Shown: one piece after another, positions 35,670 through 47,900 of the stretch | Position numbering within the stretch: position 1 is the first letter of the stretch | Layout: each line of letters starts with the position of its first letter | Assembly (NCBI GenBank): GCA_902729315.2 | Contig: LR746279.1 | Span: forward strand, 439,001-503,000 | DNA from: Spirodela intermedia | Taxonomy: Eukaryota; Streptophyta; Magnoliopsida; Alismatales; Araceae | Direction: 5' to 3' | Length of the DNA: 64,000 nucleotides | Notes under the pieces: generated by a model | What the model was told of the DNA's origin: nothing | What the model saw: the letters and a program-made list of their open reading frames with translations, nothing else | Database searches by the model: none | Program-made: the position numbers and the translations under genes

Positions 35670-35865
35670 TAGGGGTGCGCCAGGCCCGTGCAGTAGTGCA
35701 ACGCATGGACGACGCTTGAGGGCCCCAGTGGCAAGCCACTGTCGTGGACCCTCCCCCACAAGAAATTAATTTAATATCATGTGGGTCGATGACCCACGTA
35801 TCAGATATTAAACTGATAAGAACAGATACTACACTTGATCTTAGCCAAAAGGCCGAGAAAGGTAT
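35670..35865 (-). ncRNA. U2 spliceosomal snRNA
   Basis: The minus-strand transcript starts ATACCTTTCTCGGCC at 35865. It contains the branch-point recognition region (GTGTAGTATCTGTTCTTATC, about 35837-35818), the Sm-site region near TAATTTCTTGTGG (about 35767), and the two 3' stem-loops, with GGGTCCACGACAGTGGC and TGCACTACTGCACGGGCC near the end. The length of about 196 nt is the normal plant U2 size. U2 base-pairs with the intron branch site in the spliceosome. The 5' end is precise. The 3' end is estimated to a few bases from the GCGCACCCCT terminus. Promoter elements are correctly placed upstream, so this is likely an active gene rather than a pseudogene. Confidence 0.95.
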
Positions 35866-35888
35866 GAATTTTCCCGTCGAGACTCTGT

Positions 35889-35940
35889 TATTTTTATAGT
35901 TATTTCCCGATGGTGAGAACATAAACTTTCGATATGGGAC
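35889..35940 (-). promoter_or_regulatory. U2 snRNA promoter: USE and TATA
   Basis: On the minus strand, GTCCCATATCG at 35940-35930 matches the plant upstream sequence element RTCCCACATCG with one change. CTATAAAAATA at 35899-35889 is the TATA element, centred about 30 bases upstream of the RNA start. The spacing of about 30 bases between USE and TATA is that of Pol II-type plant snRNA genes (U1, U2, U4, U5), not the shorter Pol III spacing of U6. Confidence 0.88.
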
Positions 35941-36111
35941 TAATAGGGGTGCAGCCAATCCTACGGCCGGTGATCATTACAGCCAGATGGATGGATCGAA
36001 GGGTGGAGCGGGTCGAGGAGGGAAAGTAGTGTGGCGGCTTCGGCGGCACGGGCATGGCTTGCCGCCACGGTTGCGGTTCGAAGAGGTAGGAGAGCGGGAA
36101 GAGGGAAGGAG

Positions 36112-38520
36112 ATGAGCGACGACTCTCGGGGAGGATCCCCAGACTGGCTGCGTAATTTCCAGGTGTGATTTTCCTTCCTTTCTCTGCATTCCTTGTTAGT
36201 TTTTGTCGTCTTTGGGCTCGAGGGAGTAGGTTTCGGTCGAAGAATGTATTCGATCTTTGATCTCGTAGTGCTGCAGATCATTTGACGAGGAACTCACCAA
36301 GGCTCGATATTATAAGGATTTTTTTTTTTCAGAATTTGATGCTCTGTGATAGTCTGGTCGTGGGTTAGCCTGCGTGAGAACACTGAGCTCTAGGCAGACG
36401 TTATTTTTAGAATATTATCCCCTGAAAATAGATCCATTCAGCAAAAGCAGAAAGATGTGAGCAAGATGTTTAAGTGCACGCTTTGAAGCGGCAATCCAAT
36501 TTGGAGGCGATAATGTATTTTTCATTTTGTTTCGTGATAACATTGCGCGTTTAATCCTGTGAAAATGGAATCCGTCTGCTTTGAATGCGTGAGAAGAGTA
36601 GCGGAACGTACGTATGAACTTTTGTGTTGATGATTATTGTTCCATCGTTTGGCCAGACACCTGCTACCGGCTCCATCCATTCGTTGTCTTCAGATTCGGG
36701 TTCTTCACAGATCAATAGCTCCGTTAGGGACAAGGATGGCGACCATCATGGAGAACTGGTTGGGCAATCACCAGTGAAAGAGCCAAGCGAGAATCCTATT
36801 CTCATTGACAGTGGGAATGAGAGTCCGGAAAACCGGGACAAGGGGGTTCAAAACCCAAAGAATCAGAAGCGAACAGCTCCTAATAGATCTTTGAAGCACT
36901 CAGCACAAAAGAAAACCGGGAATCAGGGAAATCATAAGAGAAACGGAACGCAAGCAAATAATCATGATGTACATGAAGGTTGGTGTTGATGGAAGTGATT
37001 ATATTTGATTAATTCCGGATCAACCGAGCTTGATGTGCTTCAATGTAAAAAAAATTTAGTCGCTTTTTTACAACTTGTTCGTCATATTTTATGTTACGCA
37101 GGAATCAGTGATGTGCACGAAAGGGAACCTGTGGTGGAAGATGCTTCAGAGAAGCCGGTTATGTCCAATGTAAGCTCCTGGAATGTCACTGGTGTGTCTG
37201 ATTGTTATGCTTCATGCTTAATGAAGCACCTGTTATATATTCTATCAAGTTACCTTCTGCCTTTATACAAAATGCAGTTTGTTAATAATTTTATTCGCGT
37301 AATTGTAAAAAAAATGCCATTAAATCCATTGAATTTAGGGCGTTACTTCATGCAATATATGTCTTTATGATTCCAGGTCTCCTCAAGGTTGCCTCTGGTG
37401 ATATCTGACAAAGTCCACCGTTCTAAGGTACCCTTATTCACTGCAACTGTTGAAATGGTAGATTGAGTGTTTTCTCGGATTAGGTGGTATAGATTATAAC
37501 ATCAGAGCAATTTCTTTATTTCTTCTTTCTTAAAGATGCATATATACGTATGAAATTGTGTGTAATCTGTCGCAGTTCTTTTAGTCCCTGTAATTCTCTT
37601 CATTGATTATTCACGTTTACAACCCGTCAACGATTTAAATGGATGGTCGAACATTCTCATCCCCAACACCTCCTCACCACCAAGAAAAAAAATGGAAACA
37701 ACTTTGTGTGAGAACTTCTCTTCTGAAGCCACTTATCTTTGAAATTTATGGAGACAAATTATGTGGCTAAATGAATGGGAAGTTTTCTTTCTGATATATT
37801 GTTTAAGTTATCTTAGATACTGGTGCAGAGCATTCAGAGAATTTTCTCGTTAACTTTCTATTTGTGACCCTCGTCATAACTGCAGATGTTCTTCTCCCAT
37901 ACAGGCACTAGTGGAATGTGATGATGAGTCTATAGACCTTAGTGGAGATGTTGGTGCAGTTGGACGGATCGTAATTTCGGAAAATTCTAATGACAGTCAT
38001 GAAATGCTCTTAGATCTGAAAGGTTGCTTCTATTGCAAGCCTCTCTCCCTCCCTCTCTCGCTCTCTCTCTCAAATTTGTCAAATGTGATAGAACAGATGA
38101 AAGTCACACTTGCCTTTCTGATAATTCATGATGAACGTTAAATTCCTTCCTCTGTTGAATGGGCAGTAAGGTTTGGGTATCATGCTATTTGTGTTCTTGC
38201 TGTTTATAATGTCACTGTTTGAGTTGCCTTTTCTGTCCATTGATAGGCCCTGAAAATACAAAACTTTCCTTGCTTCAGATGTGGTCAGTGTTATTATTCA
38301 ACTGAACATATTAGGTTCTTCATTTGGCTCAACAAAATCAAACTATTCTCAGGAAAATGAGGAGATTCCTTTCATAAAATAGCTCATCTGTGTCAACTTC
38401 AATTGTCATAGAACACCTTCTTATTTTTCATGTTTCATGATTTCTGCAGGAACAATATACAAAACAGCAATAGTCCCTTCCAGGACTTTTTGCGTTGTAA
38501 GTTATCAATCCCCATCTCGA

Positions 38521-38604
<84 letters not shown>

Positions 38605-40746
38605 CACACACATACCGATCAACGTCCTCTCAAAGATAAACTTGTCCTATTCTTTTCAACTACTATTCTGCGAGTGTAACATCCATATATTTGTGCAGGT
38701 CAGCTTTGGACAGTCAGAAGCCAAGGTTTGTCTGCTTAGAATCTCAGCATTTATTGTTCTACTTCTTCAATTTGTTTCCAGATTGATAGTGAGCATATTC
38801 TCTTTTTTTTTCCTCTAGAAATTAGAGTGATTTTTTATCTCGACGCGAAAGGTGGTTGTTTACATTTGACATATTACATAAGGATATTTTTGTTTGAACA
38901 TTTTGGCAATGGAGTGAGAGATGCTTCTGTGCATACATTCTTTGATTTTTATCTTAAGTTTTTTGTAATAAATTGAAACCTCAAATGGTTCCATTCGTTT
39001 TTTCAGTACAAAATAAGTGCTGAGTGCATATGTTTTCCTATTCATGCTAAAGATTTCTGAGTATAGCTGTCAAATGGTCTTCCTGACATTATACTATCCC
39101 CCATTATATTCGAAAGAAACTAAAATTGTCCTTTGAGCTTGTGATGGAACTACCATAGCTGTTTCCAGATTTCGTCTTCTTCGTTGAAACTTCAATTCCT
39201 ATGTTATGATTTAATTATTCAAGCTATATTTTAGATAGTTATTTTCATAAGAAGCAGTTACCCTTAATTTTGTACCTCGTAACCATTTTATGTGTGCTCA
39301 TTTGATGTCTCTCCAGATAGAGGCTATCATGAATGATTTTGTCCAACTAAAGCCGCATTCCAGTGTGTTTGAGGCTGAGACAGTGATTGAAGGTTAGATA
39401 TTTTTTCAGATAATCTTCTTCTTCCTGTGTCCTTCATTTACCACAAGATAAATGGTATTTTTTATATTCCCATTGGCTTTTTAGCACTGGTACCTTAAGT
39501 TTATCTGCGTCATTTCTTTTCTTCATACATTTTTTTCTGAGTGGTGTTCTCATTGCTTTATCCTAGACTCTAATATTAAAATATTTTGTTTGCGGTTCAT
39601 GATTATACCTACTTCTGTATAAAGGTTAAAAGAAAAAAGCTGTGCATATTATCCTCAGTAGACTATAGACAGTCACTTAAACATTAGAGCATCTACCTCA
39701 AATGGAAGATCAGTAACTTTTTCACATCGTAAAAAATTGCTTTGAATGAGCAGAAATGACATTATGATTTATAGTTTTGAATTAGTTACGGTTGGCAGCG
39801 AACTATTACTGTTTTACAGCAGTGTCACGCCCTTTCACGATCAGAAACTAGACACCAAGTTATGGTTCTTGGTTACAATCTTTGACTTTTGATGCTCTGT
39901 TATTTTCTTCTTCAGGAGTTCTTGATGGATTTTCATTTGACATGGATGATGAGGGCGACCGGGCCCCTAAATCTTCTGCTTATCAAGGTGCCCATGGTGA
40001 TAAAAGTGGAGATCATGGTGACGAGAAGAGTCAGGAAAATTCTGACAAGTCATTGGTAATGTTGCATCTGCCTGAATCACTTCTTTCATATCACTTTGTT
40101 TGGAACAGAAAACCCATTATGGTTTCATTCCTTTGTTAACTGATTGAAATGTGAACGGTTGTGCGCATAGCCTAGACTTCAAGCCTGTTTATGGATAACT
40201 CCATGTTTCTACTATATTCACCTTCAGATTTTAAATATAACCTAGGACGGCATGTAGCTTTTTCTGGAGTTTGAAAGAGGGTGCATTGTAATTAACAAAA
40301 AGTAGAGAAACAGCCTAGAAATCTACAATCCTAGTTGAGCTAGAGAATATGGGCACTCATACAGTGTTGGAAGTTTTAGGTCGTAAGAAAATATTGTAAA
40401 AGACTGAGGGTGTTCTTCAAAAGTTGTGTAAGGTTCCTCCCTATATAATGGGTGTTATCCCCTCTGTCCTCTGTGACAGAGGTCATTGTTCATGTTCCTT
40501 TGATTCGCAACTTAGAGACTAATTGGTTGCAACTTCACGAGATTTAAAAGACAAAGTATATATTATTCAGAAGGATGTTCCACGAATATAGAATATTGCT
40601 CTATTATTTAATATTTTTTTATAACTTTTGACAAATACTATTCGCAGGGAGTCAAGCGCAAGAAGGCTACAGTTGCTGCAAAGCCACCGAAGAGAGTAGC
40701 GAGGAAAATTCAAACCTCGAGGAAAGCAAAAGTCTCTAAGAAGTAA
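36112..40746 (+). CDS. BIN4: DNA-binding protein BIN4 (topoisomerase VI complex component)
   Basis: Ten exons: 36112-36162, 36657-36978, 37102-37169, 37377-37427, 37905-38022, 38450-38496, 38699-38725, 39317-39392, 39916-40055 and 40648-40746. All introns are GT-AG, in frame, giving 332 residues. Recognition rests on the order MSDDSRGGSPDWLRNFQ, then PLVISDKVHRSK, LVECDDESIDLSGDVGAVGR, DLKGTIYKTAIVPSRTFCVV, SFGQSEAKIEAIMNDF and EAETVIEGVLDGF, then a Lys/Arg-rich tail (VKRKK, PPKRVARK) that suits DNA binding. BIN4/MIDGET associates with the plant Topo VI complex and is needed for endoreduplication and cell expansion. Exon 7 is only 27 nt. Introns 5 and 6 contain sense-strand CT tracts. A GT right after the stop (TAAAG|GTATC) and an acceptor near 41004 could mark a 3' UTR intron. 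The start codon lies 247 bases from the U2 start, head to head. Confidence 0.95.
38525..38600. repeat. (CT)n microsatellite in BIN4 intron 6
   Basis: A pure CT run followed by CATACACACACATAC. It lies on the sense strand between the 47-nt exon 6 and the 27-nt exon 7. Confidence 0.95.
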
Positions 40747-40749
40747 AGG

Positions 40750-41526
40750 TATCATGCTTTCTAGGACAATTAAACCCATTAATTACTTGTGATTATTAAA
40801 TTCTTGATTCTGGAATAAAGTGTAATATTTTAGAGAGGAATTGTAACATTTATATCATGCTCTTCATTTGCTACTTGCATAAGTGAATGGAAAGTCAGGT
40901 GAATGCTGGATTGAATTGCTAGGCCGGCTTTTCTTGTTCTGACCTGTCATAATATGAATTTTTCACTGGCCATTTTTGTTGATTAATTTATTTTTTTGTC
41001 ACAGCTGAGCGCCGGGATCCTCAGAATCTATGATTAAATCATATTGGGCATGCCCATCTCGATGATGATTAGACGACATCAATGAAAGTTCATCGGCGGC
41101 TGTCTCCATCTCTCCACTGCAGTAAGTTGCCTCCCCAGCCAGCTTGAATCGAGCAGATTTGTCTCTAAATTCCCATGGATTAGACACCTGGAGGAGCTGA
41201 TCAGGTCCCAGGATTTTTTTCCTTTTTTTCTTTTTTCTTCGGATGAATTTGATTATTGTTGAGAAATCTTCGATTATTATGTTCCCTATTTGATGCAAAA
41301 CACTCGTCCTTCATTGTTAGTGTGATGCGATTGCTGATTATAGCCAGTGATGTGGGCATTCAGTGTATGAATTCTGAACATTTTTATTTTCTTGGGCCTA
41401 ATAAAAATCTCTACTTTCTGTGATTCTCTGGTTGATTGATTGAACTTTGCGGGCTGTGTGTGATCTTGTCGACATTGGGACTGATGGTTGTTAGCTAAGC
41501 TCATTTTCCGGAGCCAATTGAAAAAT

Positions 41527-41582
<56 letters not shown>

Positions 41583-41925
41583 CCAGAGGATGAGCATCGT
41601 TTTCTTCCAAACTCAGTCCTAATGCTCAAAAAATGTGGAGAAAACCGAACCAGACTGGTTGAACCTCACGTGGTCTGATGGGATTAGAGAGAGAGAGAGA
41701 GAGATGACTGCCAGGATTTAACAAGAAAAATAAAGAAACAGAGCCAGATTGATTGAACCTCGCGAGCTTTGGCTGGAATCTACCCCCTTTATACCCCTCC
41801 TATTCCAGAGGACAGGCGCAACCCAGCTTGTGAAGCCACAGCAAGCGAATAGCTCCTTGCATGGACAACAAGCCTTTTGAAAGCCAAATGGAGAAACATC
41901 CGCACCAGAAAGAAAATCTCCATCA
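40750..41925. other. Intergenic region between the 3' ends of BIN4 and bS16
   Basis: The convergent 3' flanks of two genes, probably including both 3' UTRs. A (GA)n run occupies 41537-41578 and a shorter one 41687-41704. No further coding sequence is seen. Confidence 0.5.
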
Positions 41926-44066
41926 TTACTTCACCTCATCATCCTCATCATCATCATCAAGGGCCTCGTCTTCGCTGCCAACGGCCCTGTCGGCAGCTGC
42001 TGCATTGAGCTTCTCCTGGGTCATCAAGAACTTGCCTGTCATGGGGTTCACATGCCGGGTGTCGCGTGGGCCTCCCTTCCGTGCCAACACGAGCATTGGC
42101 GGCGGTGGCAGCAACCCAGCTCTGAAGAGGAGGCGTTGAACTGGCTCTGATGGCTGCGCGCCGACTGACAACCAGTACCTGAACCGATGTTCCAGGAGAA
42201 GAAAGGTTACAGACAACTAAAGGGAGAGGTGTTCTAGCAGAATTGTTTGATTCGATAATCTCTTCATTGAACAGAGGTGGATGTCTCTGGGTGAATCCCA
42301 CATGATTTTGGGAATCGAGAAAAATAAGAGATAATGGCAAAAAAGGGAACATTTTGCCGAATTAAGGTTCTCGGATTTTTCATCTTCTATATCTTCATCA
42401 CTATCTCTACTTGGAGGACAAGAGAAGGCCGTACGAGTGCGACCACAAGCAAGAAGATTTTTTTCTTGGCATCTGATGGATCCTGATCACAAAAGTCAAC
42501 CCGTATGGATTTTTACAAGAAATAGCTGAAACCACATATCCTGAATGGGAAAAAGGAAGAACCAAACGAGCAGTCAACCGGGGGCAAGAAATAGAAATGT
42601 ATCTGAATCAATCGTCAGCATCGATGGACATGAAACATGCTTCAAATACAATTGAGCATTCCAGCTATGGAAGATCGAACTCGAATGATGCATTCATTGG
42701 ATCTTACAAATTCTGGGCACAGTTCCTTCATTATAACAAATCTCAATTGAACACATGACACAGTGAAATTTTTATAAAGCAAGAACAAGTGCCATTGAAC
42801 TTTTGCCACGATCAAATAGTGAGGTTTTGGTGCGAGACACGGGCTTTCCAGCATGTTTCAGACAGGGTTTCTAGGGAATAAGACGTAAAACTGAGGAAGC
42901 CTGGGCGGTAGCACGTCAAATGAATAGAATCTGATTACCAGTTTGAGGACCTTTCTTAAATGGAATCAAAGCTAATGTGGAACAGGAAATGGATGTGAAT
43001 AATTTGGCACGAACCCGCTGGAAGAATCGCCAAATGGAACAGATCTTGGACAAGAATCTAGCAGCAAGCTCGTGGGGGATGTCTGGGGAGCAGACGATCA
43101 ATCATAGAAATCATCTAGGAACAATATATATTCATTAAGTAATAAGTAGGGCCCACCCGTTACTAGATCCATAGAAATTGTGACATGATATTGATGAACA
43201 ACGTTGAGAAACTAACTAAGACAACCAGTTATTTGAGAATTAATTTCCACAAGATCATCACCGATTTTATTAACCTTCAGACCTCGGATTTTCCGAAAAG
43301 TTTTGTGTACGACGAGACATCCATTTTCCATGAAGAAAATGGAGTGCTTTGAGTACACTCAGAGAAAATGATTCCAGGTCGATGATCACGAAAATCATCT
43401 GTCCAAAGAGAAGAAAATGTGATACTAGAAACAAAAAAGATGGAGCGTAGAAGAAGAACAAGAAGAAGATGGATCAACAGAAGAAGAAACATCGACAGAG
43501 GGACCATTTTCAGCAAATTAAAACCTGCAGAAGGAAAAAAAAAGAGAAGAAGTTGACTCACTTGACTCTGTCGAAGTTCAGGCCCATCCGCTTACCACCA
43601 TCCTGCCCTGCGCAACAGAGATTCCAAAGTGGATCAAACTCCACTCATTCGCCCATCAGATTTCACCAGGAAAACCCTAAATCGAGGTCCCTCCGGGGAG
43701 GTGAACGAAAAAACCGGAATGATGCATATCTAACGATGAACCGAATGAAGTATAAATGAAATTGCATCAGGGACAAACGGAATCAATCCTTCGACTACCG
43801 GAGATCAGTTTCGTGAAGTCATCGCGAGGAAGCCGAGAATCAAGCAATGCGGATAAACGAAAAAGAGAGAGAGAAAAGGAAGATCAATGGGATAAGAAGA
43901 AGGCAAGCACAGAATAAATATCGAGTGTAGCACCTGGGAGAGGGTTGTAGTAGCCGAGGATCTCAAGGTGCTTCCCGTCGCGCGGGGACCGGCTGTCGGC
44001 GGCCATGACCCTGTAGAACGGTCTATTCCTGCACCCCAAACGCGAAAGCCGGATCCGAACAACCAT
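41926..44066 (-). CDS. RPS16: Nuclear-encoded organellar ribosomal protein bS16
   Basis: Three exons on the minus strand, 44066-43934, 43607-43562 and 42178-41926, give 143 residues. The start [19 protein letters not shown] is the classic bS16 N-terminus, followed by [26 protein letters not shown], a short middle exon ([15 protein letters not shown]) and [21 protein letters not shown]. Bacterial-type S16 assembles early in the small ribosomal subunit. Plant nuclear RPS16 proteins serve mitochondria and/or plastids and often lack a cleavable presequence, as here. The plant extension (LLPPPPM...[12 protein letters not shown]) ends in an acidic tail ([10 protein letters not shown]). The ATG at 44066 is preferred over an upstream in-frame ATG because family homology starts there. 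Site II motifs lie about 120-170 bases upstream. Confidence 0.95.
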
Positions 44067-44186
44067 CTCCCTTCCTCCCTTTCGCCTCTTACAACCTCTG
44101 CTTCTTCTTCTTCCTCTGCTACTACAGGTTTTAGGGCTTTGGGAGGGGGCAATCAGTCGACTGAACCACATTATGGACCTAAATAA

Positions 44187-44237
44187 TTGGGCCTTTTACT
44201 TATGGGCCCATGTCATTTTGTCTCGTTTTACGGCCCA
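44187..44237 (-). promoter_or_regulatory. Cluster of site II (TGGGCC/GGCCCA) motifs upstream of bS16
   Basis: TTGGGCC at 44187-44193, the palindromic TGGGCCCA at 44203-44210 and GGCCCA at 44232-44237 lie within 51 bases, 121-171 bases upstream of the bS16 ATG. Site II elements bound by TCP factors are typical of plant ribosomal-protein and mitochondrial-protein gene promoters. Confidence 0.65.
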
Positions 44238-44539
44238 TTAGAGGTCTTAAACTATTCTTTATTTTTATTTTATTTTTTTTTCTCAGGCACTGCCAGCACA
44301 GATGTCCACATGGCGAGCCACGCTGGCATTCCTACAACACGTGGCATTAAAGAAGAGAAACAACTCGCTCCTCCTTCCCGGACGTCTAATTAACGAGAAA
44401 AATGGTCGGGAATAATTATTCCTGCTTTAACAGAAAATTAAAGCGGCATTAAATAGAAAATATGGAATCTCGGAGAGATTTAACTACAAGCAGTACTCAT
44501 TGTTTTGGGCCGACCTACATTCGGCCATTTTGGTCCCTG

Positions 44540-44540
<1 letters not shown>

Positions 44541-44622
<82 letters not shown>

Positions 44623-44682
44623 CTCTCTCTCTCTCTCTCTATCTCTATCTATCCATCTATCTATCTATCTATCTATCTATCT
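44541..44682. repeat. (CT)n grading into (TATC)n microsatellite
   Basis: A CT run of about 70 bases followed by a CTATCTAT interruption, a further CT run and ten or so TATC/CATC repeats ending in CTACCTGTG. It lies between the bS16 promoter and the 3' end of MED8. Confidence 0.95.
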
Positions 44683-44940
44683 ACCTGTGACCAAGCCCAC
44701 TGATAGACAGGCCAAATCCTCATCCATTAAAAAAAAAATGGAAAAAATTAATATCACTCATCTGTTACATCCCTACAAATTACAACTAAAAAAGGGCTGC
44801 CCTTTTTGTTCCTCCTCAAGTTCACAAGGATTTAAAAAAAAAAACCAGCATCCACTCCAATTCTCAGAGGAACTGATGAATGCCCGTCGCACAAATCCCT
44901 GACGCTGAAGAACAGTCCACCATCAGAAGATCCTCCGCCA

Positions 44941-47900
44941 TCACTGCTGGTTCTGCTGCTGCCTCTGCTGCGGGTAGTTAGGGTTCTGGGCCGAGCTCTG
45001 GAGACCTCCCATGCCCGGCTGGAGGCTCTGGGTGTTCATCCCTGGCTGGAGACTATGAGGATTCCCACCCATGTTCATGCCGTGCTGCTGGATTCCCACC
45101 ACTCCAGCAGGGTTTGACCCGCCGCCCATGTTGAACATTGCTGGAAGAACATATGATCACCCACCAAGAAAGAGAAAGATTTGATCAGTGATTGTCCCAT
45201 GGTTTCCACGAATATTATGTAAAATGAAATATTTTCCATTTTTTCCTCCATTTATTTCAGCAGAAATCATGAGATCACAAAAGTGAATTACTCTCTCCTG
45301 GAAGAAATAATTGGAATTAACAAGAGTAGGAAATAAATAATGAAGGTTTTTATCAAAAAAACTTATTATTTTTTTATATCAAAGTAATAAATCGGTTTGA
45401 ATACAGTAGATTCTGCAATTATTTCTGAAATTATCCAAATAAAAAATAGACAGAAAAAAAATATATACCACGTACTTTGGTCATTTAGGATTTGGGAAGG
45501 GAGATTCCGCTGAGAAAGGCCGCTGGATAAACCATACTGAAAAACATAAAAAAGGTAAATTAACATTTATAAATATTAGAAATATTATTTTCCTTGTAGA
45601 ATAACGAAATAAATAAACCACAGATCCATGCACAGGCCCAACTCGGACTGGCTCAGCCGAACCTCATGAGTCTGGCTGACAGGCTACTAGCCATCTCCGA
45701 AACTCTCTGAGTCTAGTGATTGTCTTATCCCCAATACCACATCAGATTGTATGTTACCCAGATAATCAATAGCCATATCTCATTAATCTCCGGTCATCTA
45801 GGTTGCATCATGTGCCCATAAATCTTGGGCAAGAACGGTCACAATCCCAAAATTGGAAAAGATGACAGCTTTTTTCCCGTGTTTGTGGGTGATCCAGAGA
45901 GAGATTCTAAGCTTCATAAAGTTCTTGATTTGTCTAATTAAAAAAAAAAATCGACAGGAATGTGGATACTCTCTCCAAGATCTACAGATGCTAGCAAAGA
46001 TCTGGTACAGATAAATAATAAATTAGATGAATGGTATTAGTAGAAAGAATTTCAGCTTCAGTGAGTAATCTTGTTATCAGATGGAAGGGCATGGAGAGGG
46101 GAAACTCCTGGCGATGGTGATGAAGTCAGGCGTTGACCGAGGAGTGGTGAATTAACATGCAGGGGAACGACTTGATGGATTGGCCCACGACCCAACTGAT
46201 GGATCAAAAGGGATGTATACGATTCTTCTCATGCAAAAGGAACCCACCATCTGATAACAAGATGGTGGGTTCCTTTTGCATTTATTAATCTCTCTCTCTA
46301 CTCTTTTTCAAGGGAAAACAATATAGAGAGAGAGAGAGAGAGATTCTTCAGAGAGAGAGAGAGAGAGAATATAAGCTAGGAGGAAAATAGAACAAAAACT
46401 CACAAGTTGATACAATCTCAAGCATGAGGCAGAGGAAGATTAAAGTTTAGATATTGTTCGAAAAGTGGCATAAGGAGTGAGGACTACCTGCGTTCTTTGC
46501 AGAAGAGACTGTGATGGAATTGAAGCCGACATGTTTGACATCTGGAAAACAAAAAGAAAAATACTAACTAAGTTTCATCTCATCACAGATATCCTGATAC
46601 ATATCTAAAAATAGAATTACAATTTTTCAATGGCTAGCAGGGAAATCAAAACAAAGAGGCTTCTTTCTAGTTGGCACACTTAGTTTGTAAGAATTGGAAA
46701 TAACATCTAAATTTATAAAAAAATAAAAATGGAGTCATCTACAAGTCAGAATCGTTTCACATATTTCTCAAACAACAATGAAACCAGTGCCTTGCCCACA
46801 CACAAAATCGGAATCAGATAAAGTACCAACTGAAATGTACGAAAACTAGTGATGAATTTTAAGGATTGCCTATTAAGTCGGATGAATTCAGGGACCTTGG
46901 CCATGCGTTGCTCTGGGAATAGATTCGAAATCGTGATAAGGTCGAAATCTTCTTAAGATATGGATTATTTCCACAATTAGCAGCCAGAATGAACATTTTG
47001 CTAGGTTTGACAGGAACGGTTGAGCAATAATGTTCCGAAAGAATCGAAATCATAGTGAGAGATTACTAAAAGAATGGAATACGATGGAAGACTAAGATAC
47101 AGTCAAATCAGCAAAAATAAGAAGAAAATGTGTTAAGGATCTAACCATCTGTGAATTTTGTGATGTTTGTACTGCATTAAACAAATTGGTGTTAGCAGAC
47201 CCAGCAAATTGACCCAGATGGCTCCTTAATTGATTGCCTTGGTTAATTTGATTTTGTGCCATGTTATGCTGAAGATGTCCAGATTGAATCTGCCTGTTCT
47301 GGAATTGTGGTTGTGCCAGTGACTGAGTATACTGCATCTGATGCTGCCCAGATACCTGAACCAACGAAAATTTGTTGCGAAATGTAAATGATTCTGAAAT
47401 TAATTTAGAAACAGCATCAATTCTAATCTTAAATTTAATTTCTAAAAAGCTACACAGCAACACTTTGAATGGAATTGATAAAAAAATCTAATAAAAAATA
47501 TACCGTCTGAAATTTTTGCTGGGATTGCCCTGGTAGATCATGTAACTGAGACATTGTACTCTGAAAAATTAAGAAAAATTATTGAAATATTTAAAATCAA
47601 GACAATAGAAAATCTACCATGTCAAAGCCATAAATTATTCACACAGCGCATTGAGCCCAATGATTCTAAGAGCCAACCTCACAAGTACCTGGAATCCTAA
47701 AGCCAGAGGACCAGCGCACTGCCCCCCCTCAACCCTCCCCTTTTTTTTCGTTGTCCCTTCTTCTGGCAAACATAACCCACCCATCAATCCTTCTTGCAAT
47801 CATGGAAGGACCGTCTCTTCACCCTCCACCTGCCTCCCTTCCATTACATTTCCCCAGGCAGTGGTACTCTCTCGCATCCCCAAACCATTGCTATCCCTAT

